Assembly (NCBI RefSeq): GCF_007991495.1
Contig: NZ_BJYL01000006.1
Span: forward strand, 42,931-106,930
DNA: 64,000 nucleotides
Source: Sporosarcina luteola
GTDB lineage: Bacteria > Bacillota > Bacilli > Bacillales_A > Planococcaceae
Direction: 5' to 3'
Shown: positions 47,115 through 56,577 of the stretch, in pieces
How the letters are laid out: the number at the start of each line of letters is the position of its first letter
Numbering within the stretch: the first letter of the stretch is position 1
Made by a program: the position numbers and the translations under genes
Notes under the pieces: model-generated
Databases searched by the model: none
What the model was told of the DNA's origin: nothing
The model's input: the letters and a program-made list of their open reading frames with translations, nothing else

Positions 47115-47528
47115 ATGACAAACACAGGCTTTTGGAGCCATCCCCTCGTCGAAACAGCAGGCTACTTCAGCGTAGTAGTCCTCTGCCTAATACTTTCGAT
47201 GGTACTTTTCGAAATAGTGACCAAATATAAAAACTGGGAAGAAATCAGGAAGGGAAACGTAGCGGTTGCCTTAGCAACCGGGGGAAAGATTTTTGGAGTA
47301 GCGAATATATTCCGCTACTCCATCGAACAGCATAACACCCTCCCGCAAATGATCGGATGGGGATTGTTCGGATTCGTTCTACTGGTTATTGCCTACTTTC
47401 TATTCGAATTCCTGACACCTAAGTTTAATATTGATAAGGAAATCGAAAATGATAATCGTTCGGTCGGATTTATTTCATTGACAATTTCTGTCGGACTATC
47501 ATTTGTAATCGGTGCAAGTATTTCATAG
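47115..47528 (+). CDS. yshE: DUF350 membrane protein (YshE-like)
   Basis: 137 residues with four membrane helices. Family pattern: VVLCLILSMVLFEIVTKY, then EEIRKGNVAVALATGGKIFGVANIFR, in which the charged stretch precedes the third helix. Function unknown. AAAGGAG precedes ATG 47115. Same place behind mutS2 as yshE in B. subtilis. Confidence 0.85.
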   Translation: MTNTGFWSHPLVETAGYFSVVVLCLILSMVLFEIVTKYKNWEEIRKGNVAVALATGGKIFGVANIFRYSIEQHNTLPQMIGWGLFGFVLLVIAYFLFEFLTPKFNIDKEIENDNRSVGFISLTISVGLSFVIGASIS

Positions 47529-47538
47529 GAGACTTGAT

Positions 47539-47625
47539 ATGGAAAGACTATCTAAAATACTACTCGTCGTTTGTGTTCTATTTATCCTAGTAGGAATATA
47601 CTGGATGTTCACAAATACGCCTTGA
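47539..47625 (+). CDS. 28-residue single-pass membrane peptide
   Basis: Reads MERLSKILLVVCVLFILVGI, then YWMFTNTP. One hydrophobic helix (about 6-24) with a basic N-terminus. TAGGAGACTTG lies just upstream and the frame closes inside the terminator that ends the transcript, a compact arrangement that argues it is a real gene. It begins ten bases behind yshE. No function known. Confidence 0.6.
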   Translation: MERLSKILLVVCVLFILVGIYWMFTNTP

Positions 47626-47656
47626 CTGAAAAATTGCCCAGTCAAGGCATTTTTTC
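47619..47656 (+). terminator. terminator of polX-mutS2-yshE region
   Basis: GCCTTGACTG/CAGTCAAGGC, ten perfect pairs, TTTTTT. Confidence 0.9.
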
Positions 47657-47677
47657 TAGGAAAAAATAGTATTCTAT

Positions 47678-47706
47678 TTGAAAGCGGATTCATTTATCGA
47701 TATAAT
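47678..47706 (+). promoter_or_regulatory. SigA promoter of lcfA with overlapping cre/FadR-like site
   Basis: TTGAAA (47678-47683), 17-bp spacer, TATAAT (47701-47706). Inside it TGAAAGCGGATTCA (47679-47692) fits 13 of 14 cre positions; the longer TGAAAGCGGATTCATTTA fits 13 of 18 of the FadR consensus. CcpA and/or FadR binding here would block the operon. Confidence 0.7.
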
Positions 47707-47757
47707 AAACAAAGAAGGAATTTTCTAAGTATTGGAATGGGAGAAGGGGGATATACA

Positions 47758-49455
47758 ATGACGGATAAACCATGGCTGGATATGTATCCGGCAGAAATAC
47801 CGAAAACGATCGACTATGATCGAATTCCATTGCAGGAGTTTTTGACTAAGTCCAGAAATAAGTTTCCTGAAAAAACGGCGATGCATTTCATGGGGAGAAA
47901 TGTCAGTTATAAAGAGTTCCATGACTCAGCGCTGAAATTCGCAAACTATCTGAAGTCGCTAGGGATTGAAAAAGGGGATCGAGTAGCAATCATGCTTCCG
48001 AATTGCCCTCAAAGCGCGATTGCCTACTATGGCATTCTTTACGCAGGGGCCATCGTTGTGCAGACGAATCCGTTATATACGGAAAGAGAGCTAGCCTATC
48101 AAATGGCGGACTCTGGTGCAAAAGTAATCATCTCACTCGATATTTTATTTGGCAGGATTTCAAAAGTTGTCAAAGAGACTGAACTGGAACATATTATCAT
48201 CACGGGCATCAAGGACTATTTACCCTTCCCAAAAAATATTGTGTATCCTTTCATTCAAAAAAAAGAGCACGGAATTGTTGTAAAGGTCGAGCATCGGGGA
48301 ATGAACCATCTTTTTACTGAAATTATGAAAATAGCAAAGCCGGATCCAGTTTCATACGAATTCAATTTTGATGAGGATATTGCATTACTTCAATATACCG
48401 GTGGAACGACTGGCCCGCCTAAAGGCGTCATGTTGACGCATGCCAACCTCATTAGCAACGCGCAGATGTGCAACGCATGGCTCTATAAATGCGAAGATGG
48501 TGAAGAGACTATAATGGGGATCCTCCCGTTCTTCCATGTGTATGGAATGACAACTGTCCTAGTTCTCTCTGTCATGCTGGGCAATAAAATGGTCTTGATT
48601 CCTAAATTTGATTTTGATACAGCATTGAAAACGATTGATAAGCAAAAACCTACCTTATTCCCTGGGGCGCCGACAATCTATATTGGATTGTTGAACCACC
48701 CGCAATTATCCAAATATGATCTTTCATCCATCAAGGCATGCATTAGTGGTTCTGCAGCATTGCCGGTGGAACTTCAGGAAAAGTTTGAGAAAGTTACTGG
48801 TGGAAAGCTAGTAGAAGGGTATGGACTGACGGAAACGTCTCCAGTTGCGATTGCGAATTTCGTCTGGGAGGAAAGACGCGTCAAAGGATCAATCGGTGTT
48901 CCGTGGCCGGATACGGATGCTTGTATACTAGGGCCGGATTCAGCAGAGCCATTGCCAACCGGCGAGGTCGGAGAGATTGCAGTGAAAGGTCCGCAAGTAA
49001 TGAAAGGCTATTGGAACCGACCGGAAGATACAGCCGAGACATTCCGAGATGGTTGGCTGTTGACAGGGGATTTAGGCTACATGGACGATGAAGGCCATTT
49101 CTATGTTGTTGATCGCAAGAAAGATATGATCATCGCAAGTGGATTCAATATCTACCCGCGTGAAATCGAAGAAGTGCTATACGAACATCCAGCTGTTGTT
49201 GAATGTGTTGTAGCAGGCGTTCCTGATCCTTACCGTGGGGAAACAGTAAAAGCTTATATTGTTCTAAAAGAAGGAGAAACAGTATCAGAAGAAGAATTAA
49301 ATAAATATTGCAGAGAACAATTAGCATCGTTTAAAGTACCGAGGAAATATGAATTCCGCAAAGAACTACCAAAAACAGCGGTAGGAAAAATATTGCGTCG
49401 TACTCTTGTAGAGGAAGAGAAGAAGAAAATGCAGCAAGAAGTGAAAACTTCGTAA
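47758..49455 (+). CDS. lcfA: long-chain fatty-acid--CoA ligase
   Basis: Activates fatty acids with ATP and CoA, the entry step of beta-oxidation. 565 residues of the ANL superfamily: P-loop-like YTGGTTGPPKGV near 213, GYGLTETSP near 360, LTGDLGYMDDEGHFYVVDRKKDMI near 440-465, and the C-terminal lysine in PKTAVGKILRR. GAAGGGGGAT precedes ATG 47758. First gene of lcfA-fadR-fadB-etfB-etfA, the FadR-controlled operon of B. subtilis. Confidence 0.95.
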   Translation: MTDKPWLDMYPAEIPKTIDYDRIPLQEFLTKSRNKFPEKTAMHFMGRNVSYKEFHDSALKFANYLKSLGIEKGDRVAIMLPNCPQSAIAYYGILYAGAIVVQTNPLYTERELAYQMADSGAKVIISLDILFGRISKVVKETELEHIIITGIKDYLPFPKNIVYPFIQKKEHGIVVKVEHRGMNHLFTEIMKIAKPDPVSYEFNFDEDIALLQYTGGTTGPPKGVMLTHANLISNAQMCNAWLYKCEDGEETIMGILPFFHVYGMTTVLVLSVMLGNKMVLIPKFDFDTALKTIDKQKPTLFPGAPTIYIGLLNHPQLSKYDLSSIKACISGSAALPVELQEKFEKVTGGKLVEGYGLTETSPVAIANFVWEERRVKGSIGVPWPDTDACILGPDSAEPLPTGEVGEIAVKGPQVMKGYWNRPEDTAETFRDGWLLTGDLGYMDDEGHFYVVDRKKDMIIASGFNIYPREIEEVLYEHPAVVECVVAGVPDPYRGETVKAYIVLKEGETVSEEELNKYCREQLASFKVPRKYEFRKELPKTAVGKILRRTLVEEEKKKMQQEVKTS

Positions 49456-49464
49456 ACGAAAGAC

Positions 49465-49493
49465 TTGACGACAATCGAATAAACGATTAATAT
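49465..49493 (+). promoter_or_regulatory. internal SigA promoter of fadR
   Basis: TTGACG (49465-49470), 17-bp spacer, TAATAT (49488-49493). Confidence 0.7.
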
Positions 49494-49500
49494 GAAAATA

Positions 49501-49518
49501 TGAATGAACAGTCATTCA
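49501..49518. promoter_or_regulatory. FadR operator
   Basis: TGAATGAACAGTCATTCA is palindromic and matches TGAATGAMTANTCATTCA except one central base. It covers the expected start site of the fadR promoter, so FadR should repress itself. Confidence 0.85.
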
Positions 49519-49546
49519 TATTTTCTTCTTTTTGGTGGTGAAAATA

Positions 49547-50128
49547 TTGAAACGCGATAAACCTAAATATAAGCAGATTGTGGATGCAGCTGTCATCGTT
49601 ATTGCTGAAAACGGCTATCACCAGGCTCAAGTGTCGAAAATTGCGAAAGAAGCAGGTGTGGCTGACGGAACGATCTATCTTTACTTCAAGAATAAGGAGG
49701 AAATCCTTATCTCGGTTTTTCGGGAAAAGATGGGCGACTTCGTTGAAATCGTTAAAAATGCAATAAAGAAAGAGATTACAGCTACGGAAAAGCTTTATGA
49801 AATGATCGACAGCCATTTCCGTTGGCTTCATGGCGATCGCCACCTTGCCATTGTAACCCAATTGGAATTGCGGCAATCCAACAAAGACCTTCGGTACAGA
49901 ATCAACGAGGTGCTCAAGGAATACTTGGTGTTGCTCGATTCTATTTTAAAAGAAGGAATTGAAAAAGGCGAATTTGACGAGAAGATCGATATCCGACTGG
50001 CCCGTCAAATGGTTTTCGGAACGATTGACGAAACAATAACGTCTTGGGTAATGAATGACCAAAAGTATGATTTATTGAAATTAGCACCTGAAGTCCATCG
50101 CCTTATATTGAATGGCATGAAATCCTAA
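49547..50128 (+). CDS. fadR: TetR-family fatty-acid degradation regulator FadR
   Basis: 193 residues: N-terminal TetR helix-turn-helix (KQIVDAAVIVIAENGYHQAQVS, IAKEAGVADGTIYLYFKNKEE) and a helical acyl-CoA-binding domain. Long-chain acyl-CoA releases this repressor from its operators. TTG 49547 gives a start and length like the B. subtilis protein and lies ten bases behind TTGGTGGTG. It has its own promoter and operator. Confidence 0.92.
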   Translation: MKRDKPKYKQIVDAAVIVIAENGYHQAQVSKIAKEAGVADGTIYLYFKNKEEILISVFREKMGDFVEIVKNAIKKEITATEKLYEMIDSHFRWLHGDRHLAIVTQLELRQSNKDLRYRINEVLKEYLVLLDSILKEGIEKGEFDEKIDIRLARQMVFGTIDETITSWVMNDQKYDLLKLAPEVHRLILNGMKS

Positions 50129-50197
50129 AAATTAATTTCAGTTGTCCGTAACATAAGGCGAAGACGTATCTTGTATTTCCGGAAAGGATGGGGTCGA

Positions 50198-50971
50198 ATG
50201 GAATTCTTGAAGTTTGCCATTGAAGATGGCGTCGCTTCCGTATCAATCAATAGACCGCCTGCGAATGCGTTATCAAGTGGTCTAATCCAGGAAATCGACA
50301 AAATGCTTGATAAAGTAGAAAATGACGATTCAGTTAGAGTCATCGTTCTTCACGGTGATGGAAAATTCTTTTCGGCAGGAGCCGATATAAAGGAATTTAC
50401 AACAGTTACATCAGGAGAACAATTCTCTGAGCTAGCTTCTGCAGGTCAAAAAGTCTTCGAAAGACTTGAAAGTTTTCATAAACCGGTCATCGCTGCAATT
50501 CATGGAGCTGCTTTAGGAGGGGGACTTGAGCTTGCAATGGGCTGCCATATCCGTTTCGTAACGGAAAAGGCGAAACTGGGTTTACCTGAGTTGCAACTTG
50601 GTCTTATACCTGGTTTTGCCGGTACCCAACGATTGCCTCGGTATGTCGGGGTTGCAAAAGCTGCGGAAATGTTATTGACGAGCGACCCGATCAGCGGGGA
50701 AGAAGCCGTCCGATTCGGACTCGCAAATCATGCATTCACCGAAGATGAGCTACTCCCGAAAACAATGGAACTAGCAAAAAAGATTGCGAAAAAGAGTCCA
50801 ATAGCAATGAAAGCTGCTCTTAGCATGCTTCAATATACAAAGCACCAGTCTTTCCATGATGGCGTTAAAGCTGAAGCTGATTCTTTCGGAGAAGTCTTCG
50901 TTTCAGAGGATGCCAAAGAGGGAATTCAAGCATTCATTGAAAAAAGGGAACCACAATTTAAAGGGAATTAA
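50198..50971 (+). CDS. fadB: enoyl-CoA hydratase
   Basis: 257-residue crotonase hydrating trans-2-enoyl-CoA. Oxyanion-hole motifs SAGADIKEF near 63 and [18 protein letters not shown] near 104, catalytic glutamates around [33 protein letters not shown] precedes ATG 50198. Downstream of fadR in the beta-oxidation operon. Confidence 0.93.
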   Translation: MEFLKFAIEDGVASVSINRPPANALSSGLIQEIDKMLDKVENDDSVRVIVLHGDGKFFSAGADIKEFTTVTSGEQFSELASAGQKVFERLESFHKPVIAAIHGAALGGGLELAMGCHIRFVTEKAKLGLPELQLGLIPGFAGTQRLPRYVGVAKAAEMLLTSDPISGEEAVRFGLANHAFTEDELLPKTMELAKKIAKKSPIAMKAALSMLQYTKHQSFHDGVKAEADSFGEVFVSEDAKEGIQAFIEKREPQFKGN

Positions 50972-50992
50972 AAAGTCGAGGAGGTCTCTACT

Positions 50993-51766
50993 ATGAACAT
51001 TTATGCATTAGTAAAAAGGACATTTGATACTGAGGAGAAAATCGCTGTTTCGGGCGGTAAGATCGTTGAAGACGGAGCGGAATTCATCATCAACCCATAT
51101 GACGAATATGCAATTGAAGAGGCGATTCAAGTTCGTGATGCAAACGGCGGTGAAGTGACTGTCGTAACAATCGGAGACGAAGAAGCGGAAAAACAACTTC
51201 GCACCGCTTTGGCGATGGGTGCTGATAAAGCCGTTCTTATCAACACTGAAGATGATCTTGATGAGATGGACGAGTTTACTGCAGCAAAAATCATTGCAGA
51301 ATACTTGAAAGACAAAGATGCAGATTTAATCCTTGCTGGGAACGTCGCAATCGATGGCGGTTCTGGTCAAGTAGGACCACGAGTTGCGGAACTTTTAGGC
51401 ATCAATTACGTGACAACGATTACAAACCTTGAAATCGATGGCACTTCAGTAAAAATCGTACGAGATGTTGAAGGGGATTCCGAAACGATCGAAACATCGT
51501 TGCCATTGTTAGTCACTGCACAACAAGGATTGAACGAACCTCGTTATCCATCTTTACCAGGCATCATGAAGGCGAAGAAAAAGCCGCTTGAAGAGCTGGA
51601 ACTAGACGATTTAGATATCGATGAAGATGACGTAGAAGCAAAAACGGAAACAATTGAAGTCTATCTTCCGCCGCAAAAAGCTGCTGGTCGCGTCCTTGAA
51701 GGCGACCTATCCGACCAAGTGAAAGAACTTGTTGAACTTCTGAACAAAGAAGCGAAAGTGCTTTAA
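50993..51766 (+). CDS. etfB: electron transfer flavoprotein beta subunit
   Basis: 257 residues; with EtfA it takes electrons from acyl-CoA dehydrogenases. Family blocks: NPYDEYAIEEAIQ near 24-36, ALAMGADKAVLI near 65-76, AGNVAIDGGSGQVGPRVAE, and GLNEPRYPSLPGIMKAKKKP. CGAGGAGGT precedes ATG 50993. Confidence 0.95.
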   Translation: MNIYALVKRTFDTEEKIAVSGGKIVEDGAEFIINPYDEYAIEEAIQVRDANGGEVTVVTIGDEEAEKQLRTALAMGADKAVLINTEDDLDEMDEFTAAKIIAEYLKDKDADLILAGNVAIDGGSGQVGPRVAELLGINYVTTITNLEIDGTSVKIVRDVEGDSETIETSLPLLVTAQQGLNEPRYPSLPGIMKAKKKPLEELELDDLDIDEDDVEAKTETIEVYLPPQKAAGRVLEGDLSDQVKELVELLNKEAKVL

Positions 51767-51800
51767 TTTGAATTTCATATCGTAACGGGAGGGACTCTAT

Positions 51801-52775
51801 ATGTCTAAAAAAGTGTTAGTACTTGGTGAAGCTCGAGAAGGAGCATTGCGTAACGTTTCTTTTGAAGCGATTGCTGCAGCTAAAACAATATCTGGCGGTG
51901 GAGAAATCGTCGGTCTATTATTCGGAGATTCAGTCCAATCTTTAGGAGAAGAAATGATCAAATTTGGTGCGGACCGTGTCATCACAGTTGAACATCCGCA
52001 TTTGAAACATTATACATCAGACGGCTTCAGCCAGGCATTCATGGCTGTTTACGAACAGGAAAACCCTGAAGCCATCGTCTTTGGCCACACTGCATTAGGA
52101 AAAGATCTATCACCGAAGATTGCTAGTAAGCTAGCTTCAGGATTGATCTCTGACGTAACGGCAATCGAAGGAGAAGGGGACGATGCAGTATTCATCCGTC
52201 CAATCTATTCCGGTAAAGCATTCGAAAAAGTGAAAAGTAAAGAAGGTCTTCTTTTCATCACAGTTCGTCCGAACAACATCGCTTCACTTGAAAAAGACGA
52301 TAGCCGTTCAGGTGATGTTTCATCGATCTCTGTCGATATTACAAATCTTCGCTCAGTCATTAGCGAAGTTGTCCGTAAATCTACAGAAGGCGTCGATTTG
52401 TCAGAAGCGAAAGTTGTTGTCGCTGGCGGACGCGGTGTGAAAAGCGCAGATGGCTTCGCACCACTTGAAGAATTGGCAAACCTGCTTGGCGGCGCTGTAG
52501 GCGCTTCCCGTGGAGCATGCGATGCTGACTACTGCGACTACTCATTACAAATCGGTCAAACTGGTAAAGTCGTAACACCTGACCTATACATCGCAGCAGG
52601 TATCTCAGGCGCCATCCAACATATGGCGGGGATGTCCAACTCAAAAGTAATCGTCGCCATCAACAAAGACCCAGAAGCAAACATCTTCAAAGTAGCAGAC
52701 TACGGCATCGTAGGCGACCTATTCGAAGTCATCCCAATGATGATCGAAGAAATCAAGAAAATCAAAACTAATTAA
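51801..52775 (+). CDS. etfA: electron transfer flavoprotein alpha subunit
   Basis: 324 residues. N-terminal Rossmann-like domain, then the C-terminal FAD domain with [35 protein letters not shown] and the [22 protein letters not shown] end signature. GGGAGG precedes ATG 51801. Last gene of the operon. Confidence 0.95.
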   Translation: MSKKVLVLGEAREGALRNVSFEAIAAAKTISGGGEIVGLLFGDSVQSLGEEMIKFGADRVITVEHPHLKHYTSDGFSQAFMAVYEQENPEAIVFGHTALGKDLSPKIASKLASGLISDVTAIEGEGDDAVFIRPIYSGKAFEKVKSKEGLLFITVRPNNIASLEKDDSRSGDVSSISVDITNLRSVISEVVRKSTEGVDLSEAKVVVAGGRGVKSADGFAPLEELANLLGGAVGASRGACDADYCDYSLQIGQTGKVVTPDLYIAAGISGAIQHMAGMSNSKVIVAINKDPEANIFKVADYGIVGDLFEVIPMMIEEIKKIKTN

Positions 52776-52782
52776 TTATTTT

Positions 52783-52813
52783 CTGGGCCCCTAGTAATCT
52801 ATTAGGGGTCTAA
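52783..52813 (+). terminator. terminator of the lcfA-etfA operon
   Basis: GGCCCCTA/TAGGGGTC stem followed by TAATTTATTT; T tail interrupted. Confidence 0.6.
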
Positions 52814-52853
52814 TTTATTTGTAGTTAAATAGCACTCCTGATTAGAGGATTCA

Positions 52854-52980
52854 GTTGCTTGGAGTGGAAAGCGGCGACTCCGGTGGGATTTAGCGCGAAT
52901 GGTGAGACCCCGCAGGAGCGAAGCGACGAGGAGGCTCACCCGCGCCCCACGGAAAGCGTCCGCCTGGAACGGATAGCAAC
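52854..52980 (+). repeat. intergenic hairpin repeat family I, copy D
   Basis: Ends GTTGCTT and AGCAAC, so both ends changed together relative to GTTGAT/ATCAAC. Arms GTGGG/CCCAC, GCGCG/CGCGC and GGTGAG/CTCACC; core GGAGCGAAGCGACGAGGAGG. Between the etfA terminator and trxA. Confidence 0.9.
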
Positions 52981-53039
52981 TGCCTTGTATAGCAGGACAT
53001 ATCATTAGGAGCAGATATTTCGCTCGTGCTAACCCATCA

Positions 53040-53048
53040 TGCTATAAT
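53040..53048 (+). promoter_or_regulatory. extended -10 promoter of trxA
   Basis: TGCTATAAT: TGn plus perfect TATAAT (53043-53048), 39 bp before the gene; no good -35. Confidence 0.6.
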
Positions 53049-53086
53049 GCAATCATAGTTGGATTTACTAAAGGAGGAAATTACTA

Positions 53087-53401
53087 ATGGCGATACTTCA
53101 TGCTACTGACCAAGACTTTAAAGACCAAACTAAAGAAGGCTTAGTCCTCGTTGACTTCTGGGCAACATGGTGCGGACCTTGTAAAATGATTGCTCCTGTA
53201 TTAGAAGAACTCGACGGCGACCTTAACGGAAAAGCGAAAATCGTAAAAGTCGATGTCGACGAAAACCAAGCAACTGCTGGTGAATACGGCATCATGTCAA
53301 TTCCGACACTCGTTCTTTTCAAAGACGGCGAAATCGTCGACAAAGTTGTCGGTTTCCAACCGAAAGAACAACTTGCAGAACTGATCGAAAAACACGCGTA
53401 A
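53087..53401 (+). CDS. trxA: thioredoxin
   Basis: 104-residue disulfide reductase with active site FWATWCGPCKMIAP near 28, cis-proline in MSIPTLVLFKDG, and the usual length. AAAGGAGG precedes ATG 53087. Between etfA and uvrC, as in B. subtilis. Own promoter and terminator. Confidence 0.97.
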   Translation: MAILHATDQDFKDQTKEGLVLVDFWATWCGPCKMIAPVLEELDGDLNGKAKIVKVDVDENQATAGEYGIMSIPTLVLFKDGEIVDKVVGFQPKEQLAELIEKHA

Positions 53402-53411
53402 GAATTCATTA

Positions 53412-53445
53412 GAAACCGGGAACCTTAACAGGAACCCGGTTTTTT
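53412..53445 (+). terminator. terminator of trxA
   Basis: AAACCGGG/CCCGGTTT stem extended by symmetric inner bases, TTTTTT. Confidence 0.85.
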
Positions 53446-53459
53446 AGTAGGTGAGAATG

Positions 53460-55244
53460 ATGAATGAAATGATAGAACATAAATTATCGCTGCTCCCCGA
53501 TTTACCCGGCTGTTATTTGATGAAAGATCGGCAAGGCACCATCATTTACGTGGGGAAAGCAAAAATCCTTAAAAACAGGGTCCGCAGCTATTTCACTGGA
53601 TCGCATGATGCGAAGACGCAGCGTCTTGTCGGAGAAATAGTAGACTTTGAATATATCGTTACGTCTTCCGATATAGAGGCACTCATATTGGAATTGAACC
53701 TCATCAAACAACATGATCCAAAATATAATATCATGCTGAAAGATGATAAGACGTATCCGTACTTGAAAATTACCGCGGAACGGCATCCTAAACTAATTGT
53801 GACTAGACAATTAAAAAAAGATAAAGGAAAGTATTTTGGACCTTATCCGAATGCGACAGCGGCTCATGAAACGAAGAAACTCCTCGACCGTTTATATCCA
53901 TATAGGAAGTGCCAAAAACTTCCGGATCGAGTTTGTTTATACTACCATTTAGGACAATGCCTGGCTCCATGCGTGAATGATATACCTATGGAAACGTATA
54001 AAGAAATGATAGATGATATCAGTCGCTTTTTGAATGGCGGATACAAAACTGTGAAAAAAGAACTGACCGAGAAAATGGCCGTTGCTGCTGAAAATCTCGA
54101 GTTCGAACGGGCAAAAGAGTACCGTGACCAGATTGCGAATATCGAAGCTGTCATGGAAAAACAGACGATGATGATGAATGACTTCACGGATCGTGATGTA
54201 TTCGGATATGCAGTTGAAAAAGGTTGGATGTGTGTTCAAGTGTTTTTTGTCCGCCAAGGGAAACTGATAGAACGTGAGGTTTCTATATTCCCCCTTTATC
54301 AAGAACCGGAAGAAGAAATGCTTACATTCATCGGTCAATTTTACGGAAAGTCGGGTCATTTATTGCCGCGTGAGGTATTATTGCCGGAAGGCGTTGACCA
54401 GGAAATTGTCCATCAACTTTTGAATGTGAATGTTTATATTCCTCAGCGTGGGAAGAAGAAGGATCTTGTGAAACTATCCATAAAAAATGCACAAATTTCG
54501 TTGCGCGAAAAATTCCAACTTATTGAACGGCAAGAACAAAGGACGATTGGAGCTTGTGAAGAGCTTGGAGAAGCGATGCGTATTTCAACACCTTTACGTA
54601 TTGAAGCATTTGACAATTCACATACCGGCGGGGTCGATCCGGTCTCTGCGATGGTGTCGTTCGTAGACGGCAGACCGAATCGCAAGGATTATAGGAAGTA
54701 CAAAACAAGGACAGCCGCTGCACACGATGATTATGGCGCGATGCGTGAAGTGATTAGAAGACGGTATGTTAGGGTATTGAAAGACGATCTCCCCTTACCG
54801 GATTTAATTATTATAGATGGCGGTAAAGGACAAATGGAAATTGCCCGTGAAGTGATTGAGGACGAATTGGGGTTATCAATTCCGATCGCTGGACTTGCAA
54901 AAGATGATAAGCACCAGACGGCGCAGTTGTTATACGGGAATCCTATTGAGGTAGTGCCTTTGAAAAGGACGAGTGAAGCGTTTTATTTGCTTCAGCGGAT
55001 TCAAGACGAAGTGCATAGGTTCGTTATAACGTTCCATAGACAACGAAGAGATGCGAATTCGTTGACTTCCGCTTTGGACGAGGTGCCCGGTGTTGGGCCA
55101 AAACGGAAAAAGCAGCTCTTGAAGCATTTTGGCTCAATGAAAAAAATTCGGGAAGCTACAGTCGATGAGTTGAATGAAGCGGGTCTACCTGTGAAAATTG
55201 CCGAAACGGTGAGTGAATACTTTAAAAAAGAAGAATTAAAATAA
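53460..55244 (+). CDS. uvrC: excinuclease ABC subunit C
   Basis: 594-residue dual-incision nuclease of nucleotide excision repair. GIY-YIG domain (about 10-95, [19 protein letters not shown]), Cys-rich [24 protein letters not shown]/UvrB-binding motif about 195-230, RNase H-like 5' nuclease ([19 protein letters not shown]), and C-terminal helix-hairpin-helix pair ([14 protein letters not shown]). ATG 53460 is placed behind AGGTGAG; several in-frame ATGs lie close together. Confidence 0.95.
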   Translation: MNEMIEHKLSLLPDLPGCYLMKDRQGTIIYVGKAKILKNRVRSYFTGSHDAKTQRLVGEIVDFEYIVTSSDIEALILELNLIKQHDPKYNIMLKDDKTYPYLKITAERHPKLIVTRQLKKDKGKYFGPYPNATAAHETKKLLDRLYPYRKCQKLPDRVCLYYHLGQCLAPCVNDIPMETYKEMIDDISRFLNGGYKTVKKELTEKMAVAAENLEFERAKEYRDQIANIEAVMEKQTMMMNDFTDRDVFGYAVEKGWMCVQVFFVRQGKLIEREVSIFPLYQEPEEEMLTFIGQFYGKSGHLLPREVLLPEGVDQEIVHQLLNVNVYIPQRGKKKDLVKLSIKNAQISLREKFQLIERQEQRTIGACEELGEAMRISTPLRIEAFDNSHTGGVDPVSAMVSFVDGRPNRKDYRKYKTRTAAAHDDYGAMREVIRRRYVRVLKDDLPLPDLIIIDGGKGQMEIAREVIEDELGLSIPIAGLAKDDKHQTAQLLYGNPIEVVPLKRTSEAFYLLQRIQDEVHRFVITFHRQRRDANSLTSALDEVPGVGPKRKKQLLKHFGSMKKIREATVDELNEAGLPVKIAETVSEYFKKEELK

Positions 55245-55245
55245 G

Positions 55246-55270
55246 GGCCCATCCTAAAGATGAGCCCATT
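55246..55270. terminator. weak terminator uvrC/yslB
   Basis: GGGCCCATC/GATGAGCCC hairpin between convergent genes; short T tract. Confidence 0.5.
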
Positions 55271-55283
55271 TCGGTTGCTTGCA

Positions 55284-55694
55284 TTAAATTGTTGTCTTCA
55301 AGTCCCATTTAACTTGGAATCGAATTTGGTTTTCTTTAAGAACTTTTTCTCCATAACATTCCGTTAGATAACCGTTGAGTTTTTGGAATTGTTCAGCGAT
55401 GAACCCCGCCTCCAGCTGATAGGATCTGTTTTCAATCAAAGTTCGATCTTCAACGTGTAATAGAAATATCGCTTCGTCTTTTGAAATTTTCCCGGAAGTA
55501 AGTAGGCCCCAACCAGCCTCGGCGAAAAAGGCAGGCAGTTCATCTATGGAGAAAATGGGGAATTTCCGGGCGACTTCTTTCCCCGCCCAGTATAGGATAT
55601 CATCTTCATGCTTGCCAAGGATATTAGGCAACACATGATCTCTTATAATTTCATAACCTAATCGGGTGGGGCTATCGATTATATGTTTATCCAA
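55284..55694 (-). CDS. yslB: DUF2507 protein (YslB-like)
   Basis: 136 residues. DUF2507 resembles small-ligand/V4R-like folds: LGYEIIRDHVLPNILGKHEDDILYWAGKEVARKF at the start, FFAEAGWGLLT in the middle, and LEAGFIAEQFQKLNG near the end. Function unknown. TTG 55694 follows GAAAGGA. Sits between uvrC and sdhC as in B. subtilis, although lysC, which lies there too, is missing. Confidence 0.82.
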   Translation of the reverse strand: MDKHIIDSPTRLGYEIIRDHVLPNILGKHEDDILYWAGKEVARKFPIFSIDELPAFFAEAGWGLLTSGKISKDEAIFLLHVEDRTLIENRSYQLEAGFIAEQFQKLNGYLTECYGEKVLKENQIRFQVKWDLKTTI

Positions 55695-55826
55695 AGATTA
55701 TGCAGTCCTTTCGGGGAAATCCGAATATTTGATGAACCTTTCGAAGATGTCCCGAAAAGTTCACATCATCTTGACCTCCTCAAAAGCGAGGAGTACAATG
55801 AACATGTTATCTTATTGTACCATGAA

Positions 55827-55888
55827 GAGGTATGTCGTCAACGGTCTTCATTTTGTATAAAACGTGACGACCATTTCTGACATACCTC
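55827..55888 (+). promoter_or_regulatory. inverted repeats in the sdhC leader
   Basis: GAGGTATGTC (55827-55836) pairs perfectly with GACATACCTC (55879-55888), and GTCGTCA (55834-55840) pairs with TGACGAC (55865-55871); the shared GTC can pair with only one partner at a time. The hairpin ends about 24 bp before the sdhC start and has no T run, so it is not a plain terminator. Confidence 0.55.
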
Positions 55889-55911
55889 ACTAATAAGGGA
55901 GGGTAAAAGAC

Positions 55912-56523
55912 TTGTCGAGAGAATCAGATTTTTACTTGCGCCGACTGCATTCATTGCTCGGAGTTATTCCGGTTGGGTTGTTCGTTACTCAACACTTGGT
56001 CGTCAACCATTTTGCAACGCGCGGTGAAGAAGCATTCAACACAGCATCCAATTTCATGGGGAACTTGCCGTTCGTCCTGTTTTTGGAATGGTTCATTATC
56101 TATATTCCATTAATGTTCCATGCGTTTTATGGCGTGTACATAGCTTTCACTGCGAAAAATAATGTCAAGCGCTACGGCACATTCCGTAACTGGATGTTCC
56201 TATTGCAACGTGTGACGGGAGTATTCCTCGTTATCTTCATTGCTTGGCATATTTATGAAACGAGAATTCAAAAGGCACTTGGCGCAGAAGTTGACTTCGA
56301 TATGATGGCTAACATCCTGTCGAATCCATTCATGCTTGCGTTTTATATTGTCGGTGTCCTTTCTGCCACATTCCACTTGGCAAATGGCCTTTGGTCATTC
56401 GCTGTCACTTGGGGAATTGCGCAGTCACCAAATTCACAAAAAATCGTATCTTACATTACAATTTTAGCATTCCTAGTACTTTCGGTAATTGGCGTACAAG
56501 CGCTATTGGCATTCGTTGTCTGA
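55912..56523 (+). CDS. sdhC: succinate dehydrogenase cytochrome b558 subunit
   Basis: 203-residue di-heme membrane anchor with five helices. Heme-ligand histidines are seen in RRLHSLLGVIP, VTQHLVVNH, PLMFHAFYG, FIAWHIYE and TFHLANGLW. It anchors SdhAB and reduces menaquinone. TTG 55912 follows AGGGAGGG. First gene of sdhCAB. Confidence 0.95.
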   Translation: MSRESDFYLRRLHSLLGVIPVGLFVTQHLVVNHFATRGEEAFNTASNFMGNLPFVLFLEWFIIYIPLMFHAFYGVYIAFTAKNNVKRYGTFRNWMFLLQRVTGVFLVIFIAWHIYETRIQKALGAEVDFDMMANILSNPFMLAFYIVGVLSATFHLANGLWSFAVTWGIAQSPNSQKIVSYITILAFLVLSVIGVQALLAFVV

Positions 56524-56577
56524 TAGCTCGATGAACTGCGTTACAAGAACATGTAAAATTTGAGGAGTGAAACAATA

